From Pegoplata infirma (lineage: Eukaryota; Arthropoda; Insecta; Diptera; Anthomyiidae), in the NCBI GenBank assembly GCA_963921195.1, contig OY992541.1, positions 13,992,644-14,056,643 on the forward strand: a stretch of DNA of 64,000 bases, given 5' to 3'. Shown in pieces: positions 45,009 to 55,544 of this stretch (position 1 is its first letter; each line of letters starts with the position of its first letter). Under the pieces are notes generated by a model. That model did no database searches. It had not been told where the DNA came from and worked only from the letters and a program-made list of their open reading frames with translations. A program made the translations under genes and the position numbers.

Positions 45009-45593
45009 CAAGGAAGGTCTTTCACAGGGCACCCACCGATTGTCCTGAAACTTGCATATGGGAAGAGGGGAGGAAAACAAGAGTTACCTATTTTTTTTCT
45101 TAGCTGCCCAATCTCACATTTAGCGGGTCAAAGGGGAGGGGAAAACGTGTTTTTTTTTCGTTTTTTGAGGATTTTTCACATTTCCTCAAAAGAAACTATA
45201 TGAACATTTTATATAGGTCGAAAGAGGTTTTGAAGGCCTATCCAATTGTGTATCAGTTGTGTCCAAATTCGGCTTTAAATTCGTTATTGTCAAAAATGTA
45301 AAATCGTTGAGGTAGTTTCTATGGAGATTTATATACGTACGACCGCCAAAATCAAATATAATAATCTCTATCAAAATTAAGCTGTCCCGTATTTTTTCGT
45401 TTGGAGAAATTCCTACTAGTTCGGCTTTTATACGGATTTTCCCGAAAGCCCTTATTTTTTTATAAGGTGCCAACTCTTTTTTAAATTTGAGATTGGACAG
45501 CTAAAAAAAACAGGCAACTCTTATTTTTTACCCCTCATTACCATATTCAAGTTTCAGGACAATCGGTGGGTGCCCTGTGAAAGACATTCCTTG
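45009..45593. mobile_element. TTA-flanked MITE, AAGGAAGGTCTTTC family, copy 2
   Basis: CAAGGAAGGTCTTTCACAGG is inverted at the right (CCTGTGAAAGACATTCCTTG), and inversion continues through GCACCCACCGATTGTCCTGA. TTA flanks it at 45006-45008 and 45594-45596. Inverted AGCTGCCCAATCTCA and GAGATTGGACAGCT blocks parallel those of 30675-31269. Confidence 0.88.
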
Positions 45594-45641
45594 TTAGTGT
45601 ATTTCGCTTTTCATACACGATTTTACATGTACTTGCCTTTT

Positions 45642-45926
45642 AGCTAAGTACTCTGTTCGGTTTCAAGGGAAAAAATCTGTCAAACTCCATAAAAAAAAAA
45701 AAAATTGGCAACGCGAGGAATTAAGGGGAAATTGTTAAAAAAGTTTTCACTCATTTTTATTATACAAGACAATTTAAATTGCCGTGAAAAAGTGACATTT
45801 CAGTTTTGTTATGATCGTTTCTTTCTTATCATTGTCAAAAGTTCTTGATTTTTAAATTTTTTATTGCAATTTGAGGCGTTTAAAGTTTAAGTGAAATTTT
45901 CACCGTAAGAAACAGAGTACTTAGCT
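45642..45926. mobile_element. AGCTAAGTACTCTGTT MITE, copy 2
   Basis: AGCTAAGTACTCTGTT and AACAGAGTACTTAGCT are perfect 16-bp inverted ends. The interior carries TCTGTCAAACTCCAT and GAGGCGTTTAAAGTTTAAGT as in 26890-27126. The flanks are T-rich, so the target duplication cannot be read. Confidence 0.82.
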
Positions 45927-45939
45927 TTTTACACTAATA

Positions 45940-46137
45940 CCGTATTCACACGTACAGTCGTTTTTATCGTTTAATCGTTTTTAGCAGCAATATTTTTAAC
46001 ACTTTCCTTATTCTATTACAGTATATTGACAGAAAATGCAATATTTCTAGCACTTCCTTTATGCTATTACAGTATATTGACAGAAAATGCTAAAAATAAT
46101 TGATAAAATCGGTTTAAAACTGTAAGTGTGAATAGGG
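45940..46137. mobile_element. CCCTATTCACAC MITE with internal duplication
   Basis: The ends CCGTATTCACACGTACAG and CTGTAAGTGTGAATAGGG are flanked by TA. The phrase CTATTACAGTATATTGACAG with neighbours occurs twice, 60 bp apart, which explains the extra length over 141 bp. Confidence 0.85.
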
Positions 46138-46404
46138 TATAAATCTCGAGAGAGGAAATAACATGGTAGCCAACTAACCTGATACCCACTGTGTAGAACG
46201 TTGTAATCAGACCTTTTGGAGCATTCTTAAGTTAGTTGTGTATAGAGAGATAAGATTACAAATAGCCAAAACATAACACTGTGTGTGCTTAAAAAACACC
46301 GTTTGATATAATAATATTGTAAATGGAACTATTAGGGCAACCAGAAATTCCTTGTGTCATGTTCTTCTTAATAAAATTTTCGTTCCAAAGCTTTGCAAAA
46401 GTAA

Positions 46405-46543
46405 TACGGGGTTCACACTTGCTGTTTTGAAGTGTTTAAGAGTGAGATGTTTAAAAAATCTTTGTTCCGTGTCCATTACGTTTTTATTCTGTTACTGGTG
46501 TTTTGTTGAACAACTTGTTTAAGGTCGCAAGTGTGAATGCCAT
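46405..46543. mobile_element. TATGGNGTTCACA family MITE, short copy
   Basis: ATACGGGGTTCACACTTGC and GCAAGTGTGAATGCCAT are inverted ends. Words AAGTGTTTAAGAG and TTGTTTAAGG recall the longer element at 21355-22073. Confidence 0.65.
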
Positions 46544-47456
46544 ACTACGTAACTAAAAACTGATTTGGTTACTGCTTGTCACTTTACCTTACTACACTCA
46601 AAAAAAAAAATCGTGTGTAAAATTTAGCAGGTGCACTTGTTAAATTTTTTTTATATGAAGATTACTGCTTTTTACCAATCCTTACAAAATTTTACCCAGT
46701 ACTTGAGAGTAATAAATTAACAAAAAAAAAAATTTTTAAAGAAAAAATGGGAGAATTAATAAATATGAAGGGGAAATGTTAAGAATTATTTTTTTTTGAC
46801 AACAATCAGTATTTTGACAACAATCAGTATTTTGCATGATGGTGCACATCTAAAAATAATTGATTAACAAATAAATCAAATTGGTTAATATAAAATTAAA
46901 AGGTAATTTTTAAATTTGTGGTTTTTATATTAATTTATTAATTACTTTTTAATTTTTTTTAGTTACAACTAAGAGATCTGTTGTTTGCCATGGAGATTAA
47001 TAAAAGATGTCAAGTTGAGTACTACACTCAACCAAAAATCATTGTATTCCCAAAGAAAATCGTTGTAAATTCAACGGAAAGCATTGTTGATTTTGACCCT
47101 ACAAATATTTATGTTGATTTCAATAAAAATTGTTGTCAGTTTTTGTAAAAGTTGATCAACTCGTTTTTTTCTAAATCAACTCGTATTTTATGTAAACTCA
47201 ACTCATATTTTTGTTGATATAAGAAATTTTATTAATAAAAAAAGCTTGTTGTTATTAGTAAATATTCTTTTATTAAGTATAAATTACAATATTTTTTAGA
47301 ATTATCACCGGCTTTTTAAGTTGCAATATTTAAACACGAGATTTTCACACACACTTCGTTCATTTATGTTATGCACTCGTAAGCCATTCTCCAGTTTTCT
47401 AATGACACCAAATCAAAAACCTTTAAAAAAAACAAAAAAAAATTTAATATAGTATG
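46544..47456. other. Unresolved MITE ends with CACTCA termini
   Basis: TACACTCAAAAAAAAAAATCG (46593 on) and TACACTCAACCAAAAATC (47023 on) both look like left ends of TA-flanked MITEs. The second is followed by GTTGATTT / AAATTCAACG words. A possible right end for it, TATGAGTG before TA, is at about 49614-49621, which would place the MITEs at 47457 and 48862 inside it. I cannot confirm the pairing. Confidence 0.35.
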
Positions 47457-48535
47457 CAGCGACGTATCCAGGAATTTGAAAAGGGGGGAGCCCAGTTCAA
47501 ATTGTTTTTGTTAATTATAATATTATGTTCTAGGACTGTTGTGTTTATCAAAATCTGAGAAGTTTGCTATAGAAAATATTCTGAGAAAAAAAAAATCAAA
47601 TTATATGAACAAGATTGATTTAGCTTTCCTGATTCCAAATTATATTACCAGATATTTTAATGGTTTAACATATTTCCGATATTTGCGTTTGAAAATTCAA
47701 TAACGCTAATTTAGGCATGTTTATGGTTCTACTGTTACGTATTCGTAAACGCGTTCCATTTTCGAAATATTCACGTTTGAAAATTAAAAAAAGTCTTATT
47801 TAGTCATTATTGCTACGTATTCTCACGTAAGAGCCATAATAAAGGACCTGATTCCAAATCAGCCATCCAAATTTTTGTATAACATTCCGTTATCAAGATA
47901 TTAAGACTTGAATTTTTTTTTAATTCCTTAGCGATTTTTACGGCTCTACTGTTATATATTATTGCACTGGCGCAATATTTTAAAAAATAATCGATTTTTT
48001 TTTCAAGTTTAAATATTGTCCTAAGTCGTTTTTAATATTTAAAACTGCAGTTTCTTAATTCAAACCCGATTTTTTTAAAAAAAAAATGCTAAATTAAAAG
48101 TTATATATGAAAATTTGTCTTTAGAAAAAATTTTTTAAAATCTGAGAATTTTGTTTGGAAATAATATCTCAGAACCTGAGACTTTTAATAAAGAAAAAGG
48201 CTCTTAGAACCTCAGAGTTTGAAATTCTGTACAGAAAACTGTTTTCATGATCCTGATACATAAATTTCATTCAATAAACCCAATATAATGTGTTTTCGAT
48301 ACATATTTTACAGATATTTCGATATAAATAACTTTTTAAAAACGAAAATTTAATAAAATCAAGAGTTTTTATAAAAAGATATTACAAATTTTCTTCAAAA
48401 ACCAAAATATTTGTAATACTAAAAAAATTATGTTTGTTACTTGTATTATGTGTTGAAGTGAATTAACTTTTAAAAAATTTTTAATCCAAAAGGGGGGGCC
48501 CGGGCCTCCTGCCCCCCCCCCTGAATACGTCCATG
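47457..48535. mobile_element. hAT-like MITE, CAGCGACGTATCCAGG family
   Basis: CAGCGACGTATCCAGG and CCTGAATACGTCCATG are inverted with two or three differences, flanked by the 8-bp duplication ATAGTATG (47449-47456 and 48536-48543). G-runs just inside the left end face C-runs at the right. The interior has ATATTTAATATTT-like AT-rich text and no coding. Confidence 0.9.
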
Positions 48536-48861
48536 ATAGTATGAATACATAAAGTAATCAATGTATTTTATAACTTACCAAATATTTACAGATCAGAATC
48601 TGATCATCAGATCCTATTTTTATTTATTTTTATAATATTAAATATTTTTATAAAAAACAAACACATAAAATAATTTTATAATAGACAAACAAATTTCACA
48701 TTGCTACCAACTTGATAATACAAAAATGAACGAACAGGGTTGTTTTTTCTTTTTTGGTTTTATTTATTGAATTCTGTATAAGCGTTGTAAATAGTTGATT
48801 CAACTTTACTGATTACACAGCTCAACAAGAAAATGCATATTGGATTCTGGTTAGTGATTTG

Positions 48862-49460
48862 GATAGTGTATGTTGCGCTGATTCCAAACTTGGAGCCCAA
48901 ATTTGTCTATCACGTCAGGATTTTGAGTAATTCGCGGTTAAAGTGCCGAAAAAGGGCATTGTTGACCCTTTTTAAAAGTTTATAAAATAAGATCCTGACA
49001 TGCAAATGACTTGGTATCAAGCTCATTCGAAAGCCTGTAATTTTCTCTTAAAGATACGATAAAATTTACTAAAAATTTAATTTTTTAAAATGGTAAAAAA
49101 ATCATTAGCAAAAAACCTTCCATTTTTTCAATATTTAGTTTATTTACACAGTGTTTTTTTAACAAATTTCCATACAAATTCATACGTAAATTTTAGATTT
49201 AAAGCACTTGTGGCTAATGATTTTTTTACCATTTTAGAAAATTAAATTCCAAGAAAATTTGATCTTGTCTGAAAGAGAAAATTACACACTTTCAAATGAG
49301 CTCAATACCAAGTCATTTGCATGTCAGGATCTTATTTTATAGGCGTTCAAAAATGGTAAAAATGGGCATTTGTTGACACTTTAATCGCGATTTTCTCAAA
49401 ATTGTGACGTGATAGAAAAATTTGAGTGACCGTTTTGGAATTGGGGCACCAAACCCTATC
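48862..49460. mobile_element. Long inverted-repeat MITE
   Basis: Arms of about 230 bp face each other: GTCTATCACGTCA, AAGATCCTGACATGCAAATG and CTTGGTATCAAGCTCATT on the left match the right in reverse (GTGACGTGATAG, CATTTGCATGTCAGGATCTT, GAGCTCAATACCAAG). Ends are GATAGTG and CCCTATC. Target bases are not clear. Confidence 0.75.
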
Positions 49461-49656
49461 AACTTTTTTTGGTTTCATCCAAAACGCAGCGACAAACCTC
49501 AGATTTGTAGAGCGGTGTTATTCGACGATATCAACATTAATTTTTGTTCAATGCGGCAATATTCTGTAAAACTTGATCTACAATGGGTTTACTAATTTTT
49601 CTACTAAGATATTTCTATGAGTGTAGAAACTGATTTTCATTCGTACGGGTAGCGTT

Positions 49657-50193
49657 TAGACTTGTGCTTAATCGTTCAATTGAGTGAGCGCTCATTTTCG
49701 TTCATTTCAGATAAAAAACCTGGTTCGTTCATCTAGTTCAATCGCTCTATCGGCTTTTTCGTTCAATAGTTCGTGAACGAATCATTTTGATCATATCTAT
49801 TGGTCGTTCATCTAGTTCAAATCGGTCAATTTTGGTTTTCGTTCAACAGTTCGTGATCGAACCATTTCGATCATGTCTTTTGTTTTGTTTTTCTTTTTAA
49901 AAAAATACGAAAATTTTGCATAAAAACATTAATTAAAAAAAAAAACAAAAAAAGTATATACAATTTTTGTAAAAAAAACATAAATGATGAGAAAGCGTGC
50001 CAAAACTAACGCGTAATGACAAAATTAACAAAAAAAATTGAATGACCGAACTGAAAGATCAAAATGAAGTAATGACCAATTGAGCTGAATGAACAAAAAG
50101 ACCTAAAAGAGCTGAAATGAACGAACTAGATAAACCGCTCAGTTAAGTGAATAGTTCAATTGAACTAGTTCGTTCGTGAACGACGCAACTCTA
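49657..50193. mobile_element. hAT-like MITE, GTTCGTTCA-word family
   Basis: TAGACTTGTG and CGCAACTCTA are the inverted ends, flanked by the 8-bp duplication GTAGCGTT (49649-49656 and 50194-50201). Words CGTTCATCTAGTTCAATCG, GTTCGTGAACGA and complements fill both sides of an A-rich centre. Confidence 0.9.
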
Positions 50194-50249
50194 GTAGCGT
50201 TCGTTCGTGTGTTGTTTCGTCAGTGATACAGAAATAACCATATTAGTTT

Positions 50250-50490
50250 TCTTGTTTTAAAAATACAGAGTTTTTCGCTTAAATCTGTATTTTAGCAGAA
50301 AACTCTGCTAATTATCTGTAAAATTCAGATTTCAAAGTTAAAAGTAATATAACAGATGTTTTTTTTGTCACAACAAAATACAAAGTATTCTCTTTAAATC
50401 TGTATATTGACAGAAAACTCTGTAAAATATCTGTTGAATTGAGATTACATTCATTTTACAGAGTATTTTACAGAGTTGTTATTTTGAGTG
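50250..50490. repeat. TTTTACAGA-word MITE, fragment
   Basis: The right end ACAGAGTTGTTATTTTGAGTG and the words AACTCTGTAAAATATCTG match the family at 22326-23010 in inverted orientation. No left end is evident. Confidence 0.65.
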
Positions 50491-51317
50491 CATTATTCGA
50501 TTTGTTCGAACCGAAAAACAGAAAAACTCGGTTGTATTTTCCACTACCACAACGGAAATGGTTTCGGATCGAGCTATCAAAAAGGGAATTAGTGTCTGGT
50601 TATTTCGTAGAAATCAGTAAAACTACACCATATTTAAAAGCTGCTCGACGAAGTTTTATTTTCTCTAGTTGTCGTTAAAATAATAGGAACCAATATTTAT
50701 TGTTGAGGTTGTTGTTCTTGATTTTATTGTTGTGTTGATAGTATTTGTAAGGCTTCATATGTTTGTCTAAGGCTTTTCATTCTGTCGTGCCATTGCTCTT
50801 TAGGCTCACAGCTCACATTAATATTCTTTGTTTTGTTTCCAAAGCTCTGCTAACAGGTTTCAGCCCCAATAATAGCAACAACAACATTAACGACAACATC
50901 AAGAAAGGCAAAGAGTAAAACAAGTATTTTTTTTTTTTTTTATTCATTTTAAGTTTAAATTTAGTTTATTTTTTATGTGTTTTTAGTTAGTTAGTCTGCG
51001 ACATTAAAATACCCTTTTTTTGTCATAAATACAAAATGAAGCATGATAATTAATACAAATAAAATGACAATATGAGTGATTATTGAATATATGTATATAT
51101 GTATGTAATGTAGTTGTGTCAATAAGTGAAAATACCCGAGTAAAAATGAATACATATAATTTTACATTATTTGATGTATGTATATATAGCCATATGAAAT
51201 AATATGTTTTCATATCAAACAAAGTACATAATTATATCTCGCATTGAGTTTTTCCAAATTTTTTAAATGGAGTTATATAAAATTACATCTAATGATAACC
51301 ATATTAATATATAAATA
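50491..51317. other. TE-poor AT-rich stretch, no gene recognised
   Basis: It contains a CAACAACAACATTAACGACAACATC run near 50876 and an isolated TACCCGAGTAAAAATGAAT (about 51134), which matches the terminal motif of the palindromic complex at 58336-60797. The short frames here are not convincing. Confidence 0.4.
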
Positions 51318-52140
51318 CAGTGTATCACAAAAGTATTTTGCCTATGCAAACATAATGAAATTTACTAAATAAACGCTATAAAGAAATATTTATTTTTAAA
51401 AATAAATATATGTTTAAATGAATATTAAATGAAGGAAGATTAAACTTTAATTTCGTATGTCTAAACACATTATTTTAATTTTTTATGCATGAGATTTTTA
51501 AGAAAATATCAAATTGACACTCATTTTTCAGTTCACAAAAGTATTTTGCTTTTTTAATTTTAATATATCATTTTTGTAATTTATTAAAAAAATTAACAAT
51601 TTTAATATTTTGAATGGTATTTATTGTTAGCTAGAACTAATTACAGACGTCTGGACATTGATTCCACTAAATTCAAAAATTTTTGAATAGGTATTTTTGT
51701 ACGATTCTTCTTCCGATACTTGTTTTAAAGTAGTTTTTATTGAAATGTTGTGTTGCATGATTTTTTCGTCCAAATGAGCCCAAAGATTTTCGAAAGGATT
51801 CATATCGGGACTTTGAGGTGGTGTTGCCAGTCGTTTGTTGTTGTATAAAAACCACTTTTTAACGTCAAAAGCTGTGTGTTTTAGCTCATTATCACATTGG
51901 AAATAAAACCCATTTCGCGATAGCCCTAATTGTTCACCACTGGCATGTTAATTTTTCCTCAAAAAGGATAAATCTCTACATGACTATCCATAGTTTCATC
52001 AATAAACATCAACTGGCACATTTCAAAGCCGACATACAGCCCTACACCACCAGATAACTACCATCATGTTTTAAAGTTAATCTTATATTTTTATATTTAA
52101 GGATTTATTTGGCTTTCGCAAGACCATACGTCGACTTATA
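51318..52140 (-). mobile_element. Degenerate Tc1-like transposon
   Basis: A CAGTGTATCACAAAAGTATT terminus preceded by TA lies at 51318, and CACAAAAGTATTTTGC recurs at 51534-51549. Transposase remnants on the minus strand follow. The other terminus was not found; AT-rich tandem repeats start beyond 52140. Confidence 0.75.
51684..52140 (-). pseudogene. Broken Tc1-type DDE transposase
   Basis: Reading the minus strand with several frame changes gives, in order, RRMVLRKPNKSLN, LKHDGS with a GCMSALK continuation, FQCDNELKHTA (51870-51910) and PPQSPDMNPFENLWAHLDEK (51758-51835). These correspond to the second-D and third-acidic-residue regions of Tc1-family DDE transposases (compare the usual DNDPKHTA and SPDLNPIENLW). 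Stops and frameshifts interrupt it, and the amino-terminal DNA-binding part and the first catalytic D are not visible. The product would have cut and pasted the element at TA sites. It is certainly dead. Confidence 0.85.
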
Positions 52141-53204
52141 CGACTTACAAGAAACCATTTAAAATTATATATGACTTACAAGAAACCATTTAAAACTATA
52201 TATGGTTCCATCTTAAAAAACGAAAAAAAAAATTTTCTAATATAATTATATATGGTCGCACATATAACTCTATATACAGTTATATAAAACTATACATGGC
52301 ATCAAACATTTATTTTTTTAATATTATCAAAGATATAATTATAAATGGCTTATGAGATACCGTATATAGTTTTGTAAGGTACCATATAAATAGATTTTTT
52401 TTTTAAACTCTATATATAATTTTAAATGGTGGCACATGTAACGCCATATAAAATGTTATACAATTGTATAAGGTAAAAAATATTTTTTTCTTTCACAATA
52501 TTTTATATATAATTATGCATACTTTTATATGACAGTATTTCAATATTTTTTTTTAATGTTGCATCATATATATTTTTATTTAAGTATACAAGAGAGCTTG
52601 TATAATTATATATGATTCTCAAAGCACCTAAAATCAGTCAAAAAAAAATATATATAAATTCTATAAATTTTTAAATAGAAAAAAAATCTGTTTAATCCAT
52701 TGTATTTTAAAACTTAAAAAAATGCATATTGGATTTTAAAAGTTAAATGTTTAAAAAATGCATATAACTTAAATAGTTGTGTGTAACTTTATATAAGATC
52801 ATATAAGATAATATATGATGCTTGGGGACCCCGAGTTCGATTCCCGGCTCAACCCAGAAAAAAACTATTTTTTTTTAATTTTTTAAAAAAGAAAATATGT
52901 TTTTAAAGCTTTTTGTTTTTTTCTAAACTTAAAAATATTGAATAATTAAATTTTTACGATAAAATCGAAAAATAAATATTATTTATTTATAGTTATATAA
53001 TTTTATATATTACATCATATAAGTTAATATATGGTTCCTAGAGACCCTGGGTTCGATCCCCGGCTGAGCTAAGAAAAAAAGTTGTTTTTTTTTAATTTTT
53101 TTTTTAAAGAAAATATGTTTTAGAAGCTTTAATTTTTTACTAAACTTAAAAATATTGATTAATTTATTTTTTATGATAATATTTAGAAATAAATATTATT
53201 TATA
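52141..53204. repeat. ATATATGG-type AT-rich repeats and tRNA-T-arm tandem units (left part)
   Basis: Up to about 52790 short phrases such as GACTTACAAGAAACCATTTA repeat. Then two units of about 220 bp follow, each with a TATAAGATAATATATG phrase, a GACCCTGGGTTCGATCCCCG-like segment, a long A/T part and AAATATTATTTAT. The T-arm segments are at about 52825-52850 and 53042-53068. The array stops at A53204 and resumes at T57183. Confidence 0.75.
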
Positions 53205-53289
53205 TCCCTATTAATATTATAAATCTGATTGTTGGTTTGTCTGTCTGTCTGTCTTTCTGTCTGTCTGTCTGTCTGTCTGTTCCGCAATA

Positions 53290-54720
53290 AGTACAGAACG
53301 GCTTAACCGATTTTCATGAAATTTTCACCACAGATAGTACTAACCGAGGCGGGAACTATAGGCCATAAGCGAACGCGATCGGACAAAGGGGCGTAAAATG
53401 CCACGCCCCTTTGTGCCATGCTAAAGCTATATCTGCCTGTCAGACAATAACGGAAAAACGGCTGAACCGATTTTCATGAAATTTTCACCACAGATAGTAC
53501 TAACCAAAGCGGTAACAATAGGCCATAAGCGACCGCGATCGGAAAAAGGGGCGTAAAATGCCACGCCCCTTTGTACCATGCTAAAGCTATATCTGCCTGT
53601 CCGGCAATAACGGAACAACGGCTGAACCGATTTTCATGAAATTTTCACCACAGATAGTACTAACCGAGGCGGGAACTATAGACCATAAGCGAACGCGATC
53701 GGACAAAGGGGCGTAAAATGCCACGCCCCTTTGTACCATGCTAAAGCTATATCAGCCTGTCAGACAATAACGGAAAAACGGCTGAACCGATTTTCATGAA
53801 ATTTTCACCACGGATAGTACTAACCGAGGCGGGAACTATAGGCCATAAGCGACCGCGATCGGAAAAAGGGGCGTAAAATGCCACGCCCCTTTGTACCATG
53901 CTAAAGCTATATCTGCCTGTCCTGCAATAACGGAAAAACGGCTGAACCTTTTTTTAGGAAATTTTCACCACAGATAATACAAACCGAGGCGGGAACTATA
54001 GGTCAGAAAAATCCGCGATCGGAAAAATGGGCGTAAAATGCCACGCCCCTTTGTACCAATCAGAAACTATGTCTGCCTGTTCCGCAATCACTGAAAAGTG
54101 ATTTAACCAATTTCACTGAAATTTTTACCACAGATACTACTAACCGAGGCGAAAACTATGAGCCACAATAAAGGGCGATCGAAAAAAGGGGCGTAAAATG
54201 CCACGCCCCTTTTTGTTACACTGAAAGCTATTTCTGCCTTTTCCGCAATTACGCTTAAACAGTTAACTTGATTTTTATGAAATTTTCACCACAGATAGTA
54301 TTAACCGAAACAAAAAGTATGATCCACAATAGAGGGCGATCAAAGAAAGGGGCGTAAAAAGACACGCCCCTTTTTACTATACTGAAAGTTTTTTCTGCAT
54401 GTTCCGTAATCATGCTTAAACAACCATACCGATTTAAAAAAATAACTAAAATAGCACGCCTCTTTTTATTCAATTGAATGCTATTTGTGTCTGTTCCGTA
54501 ATCTTGCATAAACTGCTAAACCGATTAGAATGAAATTTTTACCACAGATAGTAAGTACTTACCGAGGCGGGAACTATAGATTAAAATAGAGCGCGTTTGG
54601 ACAAAGGGGCGTAAATTGACACGCGCCTTTGTACTATACTGAAAGTGTTTCTGCCTGTTCCTTAATAACGCTTAAACGACTAAACCGATTTTAACAACAT
54701 TTTTTCCATAGATAGTACTA
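53290..54720 (+). repeat. 160-bp tandem array inside Helitron 2
   Basis: Units with ACGGCTGAACCGATTTTCAT, TTTTCACCACAGATAGTACT, AACCGAGGCGGGAACTATAG, GCGATCGGA, AAAGGGGCGTAAAATGCC and ACGCCCCTTTGTACCATG recur with a spacing of 160 bp. The first five units are nearly identical, and later ones decay. The AAAGGGGCGT...ACGCCCCTTT block is a perfect stem in each unit. Frames at 53427-53618 and 54255-54509 are unit sequence. Confidence 0.9.
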
Positions 54721-55297
54721 ACAGAGGCGGGCACTTTAGTATGTGTCAACTGCCACGCCTTTTGCAATGTACTGAAAGTTTATTCTGCCTTTCTATAATC
54801 ACGGTTCAACGGTTATTATAATTTAGTTATTATAATTTTCACGGCAGTTAGTTAGTACTTTAATAAAATAATAAATTTAGTAAAATATCCATTTCAGAAG
54901 AAAAATCTGCTTAAAGTTTAGATTTTAGATTTTTGTTTAGATTTTTTGGCAGAGTTTTTTCCTGAGTGTATTCATAAATTACACAATCTGCCCTAGATCA
55001 GACTCAAATAAAAGCTAGATTAATTATCTACGTAGCACTTTTTATTTTTTAGTAATACACGATTTTGTTTTAAAGATATGCGCTTTTCAGTTTTCATGTT
55101 TGGTGTCATTACTTCGTGTTTGGTGTCATTATTTCGTGTTCCTATTATATTCATAAATTAAAGATAAATTCGCCCATATCTCAAAAACGGTGAGGGATAC
55201 CGTTTCTCATAAAGAGAAATTTGTACATACATCTCAGAAACGGTGAGAGATACGAAAAAAGTATTAAGAAACATATTGTAGATAATTTTATATTCTA

Positions 55298-55544
55298 CAC
55301 ACAGAAAAATAAATTGCCAACTGAATTTTTCAGTTGAAGCAACTCCAAATTTGGTTGTTGCTACTTAAATATGCTGTGACTAATATATTTTATGATTGCT
55401 TCAACTAAAAGTCAGATATATCAACGTTATTCAGTTGTGACTACCGATATTAAATTGCGACAGCCTATATATGAGTGATTCAACCTAATTTTAGTTACAT
55501 TAACTGACTTTCAGTTGGCAATTGGCAAATTTGTTTTCTGTGTG
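55298..55544. mobile_element. TA-flanked MITE, CAGTTG-word family
   Basis: CACACAGAAAAATAAATTGCC is inverted (with differences) at the right in GGCAAATTTGTTTTCTGTGTG, and TA lies on both sides. TTCAGTTG and complements recur inside. It sits within Helitron 2. Confidence 0.78.

Noticed and set aside
53427..53618. Open frame in Helitron 2 (and similar ones at 54255-54509 and 5768-5968)
   Set aside because: They are translations of the 160-bp satellite unit, whose length is not a multiple of three, and they appear on whichever strand is open by chance.
53290..54720. Regular repeats with palindromic core, CRISPR-like at first sight
   Set aside because: The units are 160 bp, have no unique spacers, and lie in a eukaryotic Helitron.
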